This document shows positions 8,853-17,718 of a stretch of DNA of 64,000 nucleotides, piece after piece. Each line of letters begins with the position of its first letter. Within the stretch, counting starts at the first letter, position 1. The position numbers were made by a program, and so were the translations under genes. Source of the DNA: Mesorhizobium onobrychidis (lineage in GTDB: Bacteria > Pseudomonadota > Alphaproteobacteria > Rhizobiales > Rhizobiaceae); the NCBI RefSeq assembly GCF_024707545.1, contig NZ_CP062229.1, positions 1,488,001 through 1,552,000 of the forward strand. Direction: 5' to 3'. A model generated the notes under the pieces. That model saw only the letters and a program-made list of their open reading frames with translations, was not told the DNA's origin and did no database searches.

Positions 8853-9962
8853 ATGAACCAGGCATCGGATCAGGCACGTCCTACGCCCCGCGCGGGGATC
8901 ATGGACATCGAAGCCTATGTGCCGGGCAAAAGCACGGCGCCGGCCGGCGTTGCCAAGGTCCACAAATTGTCGTCGAACGAGAACCCGCTCGGCCCCTCGC
9001 CGAAGGCGATAGAAGCCGCGCGTGACGTCGCGGCCAAACTCGACATATATCCCGACGGCACTGCCAGGCGCCTGCGGGAGGCAATCGCCGAGGTGCATGG
9101 CCTCAACCCGGCGAACATCGTCTGTTCCAATGGTTCCGACGAGATTCTGGGCCTGCTTGCGCAGACCTATCTCGCGCCCGGCGATGAAGCTGTTATCACC
9201 GAACACGGCTTCATGGTCTACAAGATCTACATCCAGTCGGCAGGTGCTGTCCCGGTGTCGGTCAAGGAAACCAATGAGCGCGCCGACGTCGATGCGATCC
9301 TCGCTGCGGTGACGCCGCGTACCAGGATCATCTTCCTCGCCAATCCCAACAACCCGACCGGCACCTATTTGCCGTTCCAGGAGGTGCGCCGCCTGCATGC
9401 CGGCCTGCCTCGAAACGTGCTTCTGGTGCTGGATGCAGCCTATGCCGAATATGTCCGCCGCAACGATTATGAAGCCGGCGTCGAACTGGTGGCTGGCGCG
9501 GAAAACGTGGTCATGACCCGCACCTTCTCCAAGCTCGGCCTTGGCGGTGCGCGGATCGGCTGGATGTACGCGCCGATGCATGTCATCGACGCGATCAACC
9601 GCGTGCGAGGTCCCTTCAACGTCAACGCGACGGCGATCGAGGCCGGCATTGCCGCGATCCGCGACCGCGCCCATGTCGAGCGCAGCGTGGCGCATAACGA
9701 GGCCTGGCTGCGATGGGTGAGCGAGGAGTTGACCAAGCTCGGACTGCGGGTGACGCCGAGCGTCGGCAATTTCGTCCTCATCCACTTCCCCGAAGACAAA
9801 AAACATTCGGCGGCGGCTGCGGACGATTACCTCTCCGCGCGCGGCTACATATTGCGGCGCGTTTCCGGCTACGGCTTCCCCAATGCACTGCGCATGAGCA
9901 TCGGCACCGAAGAGGCCAATCGCGGCGTTGTCACCACCCTCGCGACATTTCTGAAAAGCTAG
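8853..9962 (+). CDS. hisC: Histidinol-phosphate/aromatic aminotransferase
   Basis: Cytosolic PLP enzyme of 369 aa, fold type I. The family motif [12 protein letters not shown] is at residues 39-50, the substrate/PLP segment NPNNPTG at 164-170, and the Schiff-base lysine is Lys227 in [11 protein letters not shown]. It converts imidazole-acetol phosphate and glutamate to histidinol phosphate. Its position 6 bp before an arogenate/prephenate dehydrogenase suggests that this copy acts mainly in tyrosine/phenylalanine synthesis, as HisC paralogues often do in rhizobia. Confidence 0.9.
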   Translation: MNQASDQARPTPRAGIMDIEAYVPGKSTAPAGVAKVHKLSSNENPLGPSPKAIEAARDVAAKLDIYPDGTARRLREAIAEVHGLNPANIVCSNGSDEILGLLAQTYLAPGDEAVITEHGFMVYKIYIQSAGAVPVSVKETNERADVDAILAAVTPRTRIIFLANPNNPTGTYLPFQEVRRLHAGLPRNVLLVLDAAYAEYVRRNDYEAGVELVAGAENVVMTRTFSKLGLGGARIGWMYAPMHVIDAINRVRGPFNVNATAIEAGIAAIRDRAHVERSVAHNEAWLRWVSEELTKLGLRVTPSVGNFVLIHFPEDKKHSAAAADDYLSARGYILRRVSGYGFPNALRMSIGTEEANRGVVTTLATFLKS

Positions 9963-9968
9963 AATACC

Positions 9969-10904
9969 ATGACATCACCGATGTTCGAAAAGATCGCGCT
10001 GGTCGGCATCGGCCTGATCGGCTCGTCGCTGGCCCGCGTCATCCGCCGCGAAGGCCTTGCCCGCCACATTGCCATCTCGACGCGCAGCGAAAACACGCTG
10101 GCGCGGGCAAGCGAACTCGGCCTCGGCTCTTCCTACACGATGGATGCGAAAGAGGCGGTCCGCGATGCCGACCTGGTTATCGTTTCGGTGCCGGTCGGCT
10201 CTTCGGGCGAGGTCGCCGAGGAAATCGCACCGGCGCTGAAGCAGGGCGCGATCCTAACCGATGTCGGCTCGACCAAGGCGTCGGTCATCGCGCAGATGCA
10301 GCCGCATGTGCCTGCCGGCGTGCATTTCATTCCCGGCCACCCGCTGGCCGGCACTGAAAAATCGGGTCCGGACGCCGGCTTTGCCGAACTGTTCGAAAAC
10401 CGCTGGTGCATCTTCACGCCGTTGCCCGGCACCGATCCGGCCGCCTTGGAAAAGCTCTCGGAATTCTGGCGCCGCTGCGGCTCCAACATCGACACGATGG
10501 ATCCCCAGCATCACGACATGACGCTGGCGATCGTCTCGCACCTGCCGCACATCATCGCCTATAACATCGTCGGCACCGCCGACGATCTGGAGTCGGTGAC
10601 CAAGTCCGAGGTGATCAAATATTCGGCCTCCGGCTTTCGCGACTTCACCCGTCTGGCCGCCTCCGACCCGACCATGTGGCGCGACGTCTGCCTGCACAAC
10701 AAGGACGCCATCCTCGAAATGCTGGCGCGGTTCTCGGAAGATCTGGCCTCGCTGCAGCGGGCGATCCGCTGGGGCGACGGCGAAAAGCTGTTCGACCTGT
10801 TCACCCGCACCCGCGCCGTCCGCCGCTCGATCATCGAGGCCGGCCAGGACATCGACGTACCGGACTTTGGCCGGCAGGCGGTGGAACATCCTGCCAAGGG
10901 ATAG
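9969..10904 (+). CDS. tyrC: Prephenate/arogenate dehydrogenase
   Basis: NAD(P)-dependent dehydrogenase of tyrosine biosynthesis, 311 aa. The N-terminal Rossmann motif is VGIGLIGSSLAR, followed by the conserved VPVG and LTDVGSTK segments and by PGHPLAGTEKSG with its catalytic histidine. The helical C-terminal domain contains HLPHIIAYN. It is co-directional with hisC at a 6-bp gap, so the two are almost certainly one operon. Whether arogenate or prephenate is preferred cannot be read from sequence. The TAG stop is the first trinucleotide of a palindromic repeat. Confidence 0.92.
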   Translation: MTSPMFEKIALVGIGLIGSSLARVIRREGLARHIAISTRSENTLARASELGLGSSYTMDAKEAVRDADLVIVSVPVGSSGEVAEEIAPALKQGAILTDVGSTKASVIAQMQPHVPAGVHFIPGHPLAGTEKSGPDAGFAELFENRWCIFTPLPGTDPAALEKLSEFWRRCGSNIDTMDPQHHDMTLAIVSHLPHIIAYNIVGTADDLESVTKSEVIKYSASGFRDFTRLAASDPTMWRDVCLHNKDAILEMLARFSEDLASLQRAIRWGDGEKLFDLFTRTRAVRRSIIEAGQDIDVPDFGRQAVEHPAKG

Positions 10905-10995
10905 AGCATCGGGCCAAAAGGGGGCACCGGTTTTGGGAAAATCCGGTGCTCGAACAAAAAGAGCAGCGGTACGATTCGATTTGAAAGCCCGCCGC
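10903..10995. repeat. Palindromic repeat, family C copy 1
   Basis: Begins TAGAGCATCGG at the tyrC stop codon; a stem GAGCATCGG pairs with CCGGTGCTC (one G-U) around ACCGGTTTTGGGAAAAT. A near-identical element occurs at 27812-27910, again starting at a stop codon. It lies between convergent tyrC and the sugar kinase. Confidence 0.85.
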
Positions 10996-10999
10996 TGTC

Positions 11000-11923
11000 T
11001 CAGGCCGGCCAGTGAGCCGCCATCATCGCCAGTGTCTCGGCCCTGTCCGGCGCGCCCAGCCTGCCGCCGAAGCGCAAGCATTTGAGCGCGGCGGCGGCGC
11101 TGGCAAAGCGCAATGTCCGTTCGATCGGCATCGCCTCCGCCAGCCCGACGGCAAAGGCGCCGTGAAACACGTCGCCGGCGGCAAGCGTATCCACTGCCTT
11201 GATCCTTGGCGCCGTGACATGGCGCACGGACCCAGCCGAGCGGTCGAACCACCAGCTTCCCGCCGCGCCGCCGGTCACCGCGACGAACGCATCGGTGCGT
11301 CCGGCCAGCGCTTCACAGGCATCTGGCGGGCCTCGCTCCTCGCCGCAGAGGATGAACGCCGCCGGCTCCGACGCGACGATGTGCGAGGCCAGCGGAAACA
11401 GCCGTTCCAGCACGTCTCGTGGCGCGGTGTCGGCGTCCAGTATGGCCGGACGGCCGATTTCGCGCGCCGCCGCCAGGGCCAAAGCTGCTGCGCCCGGCCA
11501 GCGCACATCGGCCAGGACAGCGTCGAATGCGGTGAGATCTTGAATGGGGAGCGCCTCGGGGTCGGCCTGGGCGAGCTTGTCATAAAAAGGAACGATGATG
11601 CGCTCGCCATGCGTGTCGACCAAGATGGCCGACAGTGCCGACCGCGCGCCGGTGACGCGTCGGACAAAGCTGCAATCGACGCCCTCGGCCTCGATCCCGG
11701 CGACCAGCTGATCGCCGACGAGGTCGTCGCCCGCGCTCGCCCATAGCGATACGTCCGCGCCGAGGCGGCGTGCGGCGCAGGCCGCGCTCGAAGCCATGCC
11801 CGAGGCGATCTGGACGCCGTCGGATGCAATGAACTTGCCCGGACGTGCCGGAAGCGTGTCGACGCCAAGGATCGTATCGAGCGTCAGCGCGCCAACACTC
11901 AGGAGCTTCACCGGGCTGTTCAT
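11000..11923 (-). CDS. PfkB-family carbohydrate kinase
   Basis: Ribokinase-like kinase of 307 aa that phosphorylates a sugar or nucleoside. Early segment GKFIASDGVQIASGMASSAA is the substrate/lid region, and the C-terminal PfkB signature is DTLAAGDVFHGAF with the catalytic Asp and the anion hole. It is convergent with tyrC and lies 54 bp downstream of the DUF2125 gene on the same strand. The substrate is unknown; similarity to sulfofructose or fructose kinases is possible but unproven. Confidence 0.85.
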   Translation of the reverse strand: MNSPVKLLSVGALTLDTILGVDTLPARPGKFIASDGVQIASGMASSAACAARRLGADVSLWASAGDDLVGDQLVAGIEAEGVDCSFVRRVTGARSALSAILVDTHGERIIVPFYDKLAQADPEALPIQDLTAFDAVLADVRWPGAAALALAAAREIGRPAILDADTAPRDVLERLFPLASHIVASEPAAFILCGEERGPPDACEALAGRTDAFVAVTGGAAGSWWFDRSAGSVRHVTAPRIKAVDTLAAGDVFHGAFAVGLAEAMPIERTLRFASAAAALKCLRFGGRLGAPDRAETLAMMAAHWPA

Positions 11924-11977
11924 CTATCTTCCTGTTTCATCATGATCTTCTCCGAACTGGAGGTTCGCAATCATGGT

Positions 11978-12976
11978 CTAATCGACCGGCTTGATCCTGC
12001 CCAGCGGGATAAAACCCAGCGAGGCCTTGCCCTTGACGACCTTGAGGGGCATCGACGGTTCGTTGCCAAGCAGCGCCAGCCCGGCAAAGCCGGTTTTGAT
12101 CTGGCTCTTCTGCTCCGGGATTGCCTCGCCAAGGATTTCCGCCACCGCCCTTGGGTCGCTGAGCTTGATCATCAAATCGGCGTCGATCAGCCCGTCGGCA
12201 TCGACCGACACCGGTCCGGAAACGGTGACGCGCGCGGTCCCCGACGACAGATCGAGCTTGCCGATATCCACCGCCTGGCCACGCAGGCTCTCTGTTTGTG
12301 TCTTGATCAGCGCCACGCCGTTCTTCAGCGTCACGTCGCCACCGCCGTCGAGCGGCGGCAGCACGCGGCCATCGATCGCCCCTGGATCGATTTCGAGATT
12401 GGTGAAACTCCCGGAATAGTCGATGTCCTGGCCGTTCGGACGCAGTTGTCCGGCCGCTGTCCCGGCGCTGAACAGCTCGACCGGGTCTGTGCCATCCGCC
12501 GGATCGGTCTGGGCTGACAGGCCCTCGGCCTCCAGTGAAACGCGCCGGGGCAGGGGCCAGGACAGTTTGACGGTCGCTCGCAGATTATCCCAGTCGATCC
12601 ACAGCGGCGCCATCCCCGGCGCGGAGGCCCTGAGCGGGCCCCGCAGGTCGGCGCCGGGCGACAGGATCTGGGTGATGTGCGTGACGGCGTTGAGGCTGCC
12701 GAGGGAGGCGGCGACGTTCCTGTTGTCGTCCTGATAAGCCAGGCTGTCGCAGGAGATGGCGAAGCTCGAGGGATAGCCGCTGACCGTGAGATTGGCGCAG
12801 TCCGCCTCGATGCCATTGCCGTTGAGCTCGGCCACCGCTTTGTCGGCTTCGCTCTTGACCTTGTCCGCCAGGTAGAACCAGCCGGCGCTGTAGAGGCCGA
12901 ACAGCACAAGGATGAAAGCGCCAAGCCAGAAGAGGCGGCGGCGAAAATTCGGCGGACGCTCGTCACTTGACGTCAT
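11978..12976 (-). CDS. DUF2125 protein, membrane anchored
   Basis: Protein of 332 aa with one N-terminal membrane helix (FWLGAFILVLFGLYSAGWFYL) and a large periplasmic part, matching the DUF2125 family of alphaproteobacteria. Segments such as CANLTVSGYPSSFAISCDSL and SAPGMAPLWIDWDNLRA are typical. I start at ATG 12976 (MTSSDERPP); an upstream ATG at 13030 would add 18 residues. Its neighbourhood with tyrC and a ChaC gene is common in rhizobia. Function is unknown. Confidence 0.85.
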   Translation of the reverse strand: MTSSDERPPNFRRRLFWLGAFILVLFGLYSAGWFYLADKVKSEADKAVAELNGNGIEADCANLTVSGYPSSFAISCDSLAYQDDNRNVAASLGSLNAVTHITQILSPGADLRGPLRASAPGMAPLWIDWDNLRATVKLSWPLPRRVSLEAEGLSAQTDPADGTDPVELFSAGTAAGQLRPNGQDIDYSGSFTNLEIDPGAIDGRVLPPLDGGGDVTLKNGVALIKTQTESLRGQAVDIGKLDLSSGTARVTVSGPVSVDADGLIDADLMIKLSDPRAVAEILGEAIPEQKSQIKTGFAGLALLGNEPSMPLKVVKGKASLGFIPLGRIKPVD

Positions 12977-13097
12977 GCTGCGGCTCTCGCTAGCGCGTGT
13001 TGCAGAGGGGACTGTCGTTTCCGGCAACATCAGGTAGACGGAGACGGATTTTAAAAAACACCGATTCCAGTGCGGTGCTGCAACCAGGCTTGGCGAT

Positions 13098-13643
13098 ATG
13101 GGCGATTTTTGGGTTTTTGGCTACGGCTCGCTGATCTGGCGGCCGGGATTTGCGCATGTCGAGACGCGGCGCGCCCGCCTCCACGGCTATCGCCGGTCGC
13201 TGTGCGTCTACTCCTTCGTGCATCGCGGCACGCGCGAACGGCCCGGCCTGGTGCTCGGCCTCGACCGTGGCGGCTCCTGCATCGGATTGGCTTTCCGCGT
13301 CCCCGGCGATCTGCGCAACGAAGTCATCACTTATCTACGCGAGCGCGAGCTGGTCACCAATGTCTATCGCGAGCGCATGCTTAGCATTCGCCTCGACAAT
13401 GACGCTACGAACGGCGAGACGGATGGGGGCGAGACGGTCTCGGCGGTCGCCTATGTCGTCGATCGTGCCCACGAGCAGTATGCCGGCGCGCTCGATGCCG
13501 CCGATGCGGCGACCGTCGTTCGCGGTGCCGTCGGCCAGTCGGGAAAGAACGAGGACTACGTGCTCAGCACGCTGGAGCACCTCGAAGCGCTGGGCATCCG
13601 CGACCACTGGCTGGAAGAGGTAGCGAAACGGATCGGGTCGTGA
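13098..13643 (+). CDS. chaC: Gamma-glutamylcyclotransferase, ChaC type
   Basis: 181-aa cytosolic enzyme that degrades glutathione to 5-oxoproline and Cys-Gly. The N-terminal substrate loop is VFGYGSLIWRPGF, followed by RSLCVYSFVHRGTRERPGL and the catalytic glutamate region around AYVVDRAHEQYAG. Length and motif order match ChaC. It is divergent from the DUF2125 gene with about 120 bp between the starts. Confidence 0.9.
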   Translation: MGDFWVFGYGSLIWRPGFAHVETRRARLHGYRRSLCVYSFVHRGTRERPGLVLGLDRGGSCIGLAFRVPGDLRNEVITYLRERELVTNVYRERMLSIRLDNDATNGETDGGETVSAVAYVVDRAHEQYAGALDAADAATVVRGAVGQSGKNEDYVLSTLEHLEALGIRDHWLEEVAKRIGS

Positions 13644-13660
13644 TCTTCTTTCGTTGTTTG

Positions 13661-13723
13661 ACCATGATCCCGAAAACCGGTTCCCACTTTTTGCGTCGCT
13701 GACCTTCGGTTCGGGATCATGGT
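13661..13723. repeat. Palindromic repeat with 14-bp arms
   Basis: Perfect inverted arms ACCATGATCCCGAA (13661-13674) and TTCGGGATCATGGT (13710-13723) around a 35-nt centre. It lies between the convergent chaC and MDR genes, where it could act as a bidirectional terminator. Confidence 0.8.
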
Positions 13724-13728
13724 CCGGG

Positions 13729-14709
13729 TTACATCCTGAAAATCTGCTTTCCGAGATCGGCGCGATCCAGGCTGTTTGTCACGGCGAGCTCGAACTCCGC
13801 CAGCGGATGGATGCCGCCAACAGGGACATGGAAATCGGGTTGGCCGAAGATGTCGACAATCTCGCGCAACACTGGCCGGTCGGCTTCGACAGGCGGCGAA
13901 AAGAAGTAGCGGTAGATATTTGCCCTGATCTCGAGGCCGCTCAGCAGCACGTCGAAATTGTGCAGTTCGAAACGCTCGGTGCTCATGCCGCCATTGATAA
14001 CCATCTGCCCGCCCATCGCCAGGGTGCGGATCAACTCGCCACTGACGGGTCCGCCGACATTATCGATGATCCCGTTCAGCCCGGCGCCGTCGGTCATGTC
14101 CATGACTGCTTCCCTGATGCCGACCTTCAAACCCGACAGATCGAGGATGGCGGTGGCACCAAGCCCCTTCAGGTCCAGCCTCTCGCGAGATCGTCGCACG
14201 AGCGCAATCACGTTGATGCCGCGCCGTTGGGCGAACTGCATCACCATCGTCGAAACCGATGAATAGCCGGCGGTGACGGCCAGCCACTGTCCAGGCTGCA
14301 CACGGGAATCCGCCAGCAGGTCCCAGGCGGTGATGGGGTTCACCATCTGCCCGGCGCGTTCGACCGGATAGCCGGCGGGCAGCGGGATCAGCCAAGCGGC
14401 CGGAACGGCCGCATATTCAGCCCAGCTGTTGTAGTAGCTGAATGCGACAAGCGTGCCCGGTTTCAAGGCGACGTTCGCGCCCACGGCCTCGACAATGCCG
14501 GCGCCATGGTTTCCGGCGATCTGGCGGGGGAAATGCGGCTTCTTCGGTTCGGGATAGAGGTTCTGGATGAACAGAAAGTCGCCAGGGTTGATCGAGGCGG
14601 AGACCATCCTGAGCAGCACCTCACCGTCGCCGATTCGCGGCATGGGCACGTCGCCGAGATAGAGCACGTCCTGCGGCGAGCCGATTGCGTCGAATACAAC
14701 TGCTTTCAT
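13729..14709 (-). CDS. Zinc-independent MDR oxidoreductase (quinone reductase-like)
   Basis: 326-aa medium-chain dehydrogenase/reductase. The GroES-like N-terminus contains SINPGDFLFIQNLYP and IAGNHGAGIVEAVG, then a Rossmann domain with an NADPH-binding AVTAGYSSVSTMVMQFAQ region. No structural-zinc cysteine cluster is visible, which favours a quinone-oxidoreductase-type enzyme. Start at ATG 14709 is supported by GGAG six bases upstream. The gene is divergent from a GlxA-type regulator and is likely its target. Substrate unknown. Confidence 0.87.
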   Translation of the reverse strand: MKAVVFDAIGSPQDVLYLGDVPMPRIGDGEVLLRMVSASINPGDFLFIQNLYPEPKKPHFPRQIAGNHGAGIVEAVGANVALKPGTLVAFSYYNSWAEYAAVPAAWLIPLPAGYPVERAGQMVNPITAWDLLADSRVQPGQWLAVTAGYSSVSTMVMQFAQRRGINVIALVRRSRERLDLKGLGATAILDLSGLKVGIREAVMDMTDGAGLNGIIDNVGGPVSGELIRTLAMGGQMVINGGMSTERFELHNFDVLLSGLEIRANIYRYFFSPPVEADRPVLREIVDIFGQPDFHVPVGGIHPLAEFELAVTNSLDRADLGKQIFRM

Positions 14710-14878
14710 GGTGGTCTCCAATAAAGGGCGATCTGGCCATGCAATTTGGACGCGGCCAGATCGCAGGCACCGGTGTTTGCATCGGCGTCGCGGAACCTAA
14801 AACCGCTGGCAAAAATCGGAATTGGCAGATTTGACAATCTATGTGCTAAACTTGCCATAGCTGTTCAAAGGAGCCATC

Positions 14879-15847
14879 TTGGACAATCGTCCCGTCCACG
14901 CCGTGATCTGGCTGCCGTCGACGTTCTATTCGGCTGTCGCCGCGACGCTTGTCGAAATGTTCGAGCTGGTAAACACCATTCGCGGCGCGCCGGCGATTTC
15001 CTTCGAATTCGTGGCACGGCAGGCCGACGCCACGACGACGCCTGGAATCTCCTTTCACACCAGGCGCGAACCCTCGCAGCGCATGGACCTGCTGATCTTG
15101 CTGGCCATGCCCGGCATGCAGATTCCGGAGCTTGTTGCCGCGCTCGAGGAGGAGAGCCGCCACGCCGCGCCGCTTATCGCAAGCGCGCGGCGCGACGGCG
15201 CCATCATCGCCGCGCATTGCGGGGCCGGTTACTTCCTGGCAGACGCCGGTCTTCTCGACCGAAAGCGCGCGACGATCTCCTGGTGGCTGAAGACCGATGC
15301 CCAGCGCCACTTTCCGAAGGTGCGTTGGGACGCTTCACGTGTGCTGATCCGGGACGGACGGATCTATACTTGCGGCGGCGGTTTTTCAGGCCTGGAGCTC
15401 GGCAAGGCGCTTCTGCGCGACCTTGGCTTCGCCAGGGAGGAGCGCCTGGTTCGCAAATTGCTGGTGCTGCCGCCGACGCGGCAGATTCAGACACCCTACG
15501 AGTTCCCGCTCACCGATCTGCTGCCCTCGCAAGAGCCGTTCCGCGACCGGCTCGAAACCTTGTCCAGAAAACAGCCCGGAGCGCTCGACCTTGCCTTCCT
15601 CGGCGCGCAACTCGGTCTGTCGCCGCGAACGCTTGCGCGCCGGTTTTCCGACGAATTGCACACCACTCCCGGCCGATGGATCCAGGACCGGCGCCTTGAG
15701 GCCGCAAAAACACTTCTTGAAAGCACCAAACTCGGTATTTCGGAAATATGTTACCAGGTCGGATACCGGGATACGGCCTCATTCAGCCGGCTTTTCAACC
15801 GCGTGGTTGGACTGCCGCCTGGTGAATACCGGCGCCAGAGCCAGTAA
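14879..15847 (+). CDS. GlxA-family transcriptional regulator (DJ-1/PfpI + AraC)
   Basis: 322-aa regulator with an N-terminal DJ-1/PfpI-like amidotransferase domain (residues 5-170, including AHCGAGYFLADAGLLD) and a C-terminal AraC HTH pair. The second helix-turn-helix shows the AraC signature ISEICYQVGYRDTASFSRLF. The start is TTG at 14879, supported by AAAGGAG eight bases upstream. It is divergent from the MDR reductase over 169 bp and probably controls it and itself; the inducer is unknown. Confidence 0.9.
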   Translation: MDNRPVHAVIWLPSTFYSAVAATLVEMFELVNTIRGAPAISFEFVARQADATTTPGISFHTRREPSQRMDLLILLAMPGMQIPELVAALEEESRHAAPLIASARRDGAIIAAHCGAGYFLADAGLLDRKRATISWWLKTDAQRHFPKVRWDASRVLIRDGRIYTCGGGFSGLELGKALLRDLGFAREERLVRKLLVLPPTRQIQTPYEFPLTDLLPSQEPFRDRLETLSRKQPGALDLAFLGAQLGLSPRTLARRFSDELHTTPGRWIQDRRLEAAKTLLESTKLGISEICYQVGYRDTASFSRLFNRVVGLPPGEYRRQSQ

Positions 15848-15999
15848 ACATCGGCTGGAACATAGAGCGCGGCGGATCGCGCCCTTGTGAAGCAGTGGTC
15901 CGTCGGAAAGAACGGCCAGGCCTTTGACCTCGGCGCGGTGAGACCTAGGTAAGCGAGGGCTTTTCGCCCGCTCCTTTCCATTCCCCACGGAGATCAGTC

Positions 16000-16947
16000 T
16001 TGCAGAAACGTCGTCTCGGTCAAACCGACCTGTCCATCGCGCCGCTGGTTCTGGGCGGCAACGTCTTCGGCTGGACCGCCGACGAGAAAACCTCTTTCGA
16101 CCTGCTCGACCGCTTCGTCGGCGCCGGCCTTAACGCCATCGACACCGCCGATTCCTATTCGCGGTGGGTTCCCGGCAACACGGGCGGCGAATCCGAAACC
16201 ATCATCGGCAAATGGATGAAGAGCCGCGGCAAACGCGACAAGGTCGTGGTGATCACCAAGGTCGGGTCGGACATGGGGCAGGGCAGGAAAGACCTCTCCG
16301 CCGCCCATATCGAAAAGGCCATCGATGCGTCGCTGAAGCGGCTGCAGACCGATGTCGTCGATCTCTATCTGTCGCACTGGCCGGACCCGACCACCCCCTA
16401 CGAGGAAACGCTCGGCGCCTACCAAAAACTGCTCGCCAAGGGCAAGATCCGCCATGTCGGCGCTTCCAATCTCGACGCCGGCCAGTTGCGCGCCGCGCTC
16501 GACGTGGCAAGCCTGCGGGGCCTGCCACGCTATGCGGTGCTGCAGCCGGAGTACAATCTCTATGACCGCGCCTCCTTCGATGGGCCGCTGCGCGATCTGT
16601 GCATGGCCGAGGATATCGGCGTCATCAGCTATTTCAGCCTCGCCAAAGGGTTTTTGAGCGGCAAATACCGCAGCGATGCCGATCTCGGCAAAAGCGCGCG
16701 TGGCGGCGGCGTGAAGGGCTACCTCAACGGGCGCGGCATGCGCATCCTGGCGGCACTCGACGCCGTATCGGGGCGTCACGCGACCAAGCAGGCGGAAGTG
16801 GCGCTCGCCTGGGTGATCGCGCGGCCCGGCGTCACGGCGCCGATCGCCAGCGCCACGACGCTGGACCAAGTCGACAGCCTCGTCCGCGCTGCATCATTGA
16901 AGCTCAGTCGGGACGATATCGCCGAGCTCGACAGCGCGAGTGCATAG
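16000..16947 (+). CDS. Aldo/keto reductase
   Basis: NADPH-dependent carbonyl reductase of 315 aa with a TIM-barrel fold. N-terminal VLGGNVFGWTAD, the catalytic-tetrad Asp and Tyr in AIDTADSYSRW, the His-bearing DLYLSHWPD and the cofactor-binding end are present. Start is TTG at 16000, preceded by CGGAG. The closest subfamily is the YghZ/IolS type. Substrate unknown. Confidence 0.9.
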   Translation: MQKRRLGQTDLSIAPLVLGGNVFGWTADEKTSFDLLDRFVGAGLNAIDTADSYSRWVPGNTGGESETIIGKWMKSRGKRDKVVVITKVGSDMGQGRKDLSAAHIEKAIDASLKRLQTDVVDLYLSHWPDPTTPYEETLGAYQKLLAKGKIRHVGASNLDAGQLRAALDVASLRGLPRYAVLQPEYNLYDRASFDGPLRDLCMAEDIGVISYFSLAKGFLSGKYRSDADLGKSARGGGVKGYLNGRGMRILAALDAVSGRHATKQAEVALAWVIARPGVTAPIASATTLDQVDSLVRAASLKLSRDDIAELDSASA

Positions 16948-17094
16948 ACGCCAGCGCGAAGCGGCGGCTTGATCAAACAGCAGCCAAGAATCGTGCGCGG
17001 CCTGCGCCGGAAGGCTCCCTGCACGATCGTTCAAGACGCCCTGGTCTGCCCTGCCATACCATTGCCCGCATCGCGCCTGGATACTGGTAAACAG

Positions 17095-17712
17095 ATGGCC
17101 GAACTGGTCTTTTCCCATCCGAAACTATGGCAGCAATTGCTCGCGCTTGTGCTGGCATCGGCGGTCGTGATGGGCAGTCCGGGGCCGGCGACGATAAGCG
17201 TCACCGCCGTTGGCGCCGCCTTCGGCCTGCGCGATTCGCTCCGCTACGCCTCGGGCATCATTCTTGGTACAGTCGCCGTGCTTTTGGTCGTGGCGACGGG
17301 CATTACGGCCATGCTCGCCTCTGTGCCGAAGCTCGCACCGCTCTTGGCGGTGGCATCCGCAGCCTACATCCTCTACCTCGCCTTCAAGATAGCAACGGCT
17401 CCGCCTCTGGCAGCGCGCACCGGCGGGGCGGCACTTCCCACGTTCCTGGGTGGGTTTCTTCTGGCTGTCGCCAACCCGAAAGCCTATGTGGCGATTGCCG
17501 CCGTGTTCGGCGGCACGTCGTCCGCCGGTGAGCTCGATGCAGGGCTCAAGCTGGCGATCCTCGCCTCGATGATCGTCGCCATCCATGTCCTTTGGCTTCT
17601 CGCCGGGGCCGCGTTTGCGCGCTTCCTGCGCAGACCGCTGGCCTCGCGGATCATCAATCTGACGTTCGCGGCGACACTGGTTTTGACTACGGCGCTGGCT
17701 GTGATTCCCTAG
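17095..17712 (+). CDS. LysE-family amino acid exporter
   Basis: 205-aa inner-membrane exporter of the LysE/RhtB family. The family motif VMGSPGPATISVTAVGAAFGL is followed by six hydrophobic segments, and SAAYILYLAFKIAT is the second typical region. I start at ATG 17095; the open frame extends upstream to 16969 but without family-like sequence. It ends 6 bp from the convergent plsC gene. The exported substrate is not predictable. Confidence 0.88.
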   Translation: MAELVFSHPKLWQQLLALVLASAVVMGSPGPATISVTAVGAAFGLRDSLRYASGIILGTVAVLLVVATGITAMLASVPKLAPLLAVASAAYILYLAFKIATAPPLAARTGGAALPTFLGGFLLAVANPKAYVAIAAVFGGTSSAGELDAGLKLAILASMIVAIHVLWLLAGAAFARFLRRPLASRIINLTFAATLVLTTALAVIP

Positions 17713-17718
17713 GGGATC

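Noticed and set aside
8805..9806. A 333-codon minus-strand frame opposite hisC
   Set aside because: Antisense shadow; no domain motifs, while hisC has all catalytic residues.
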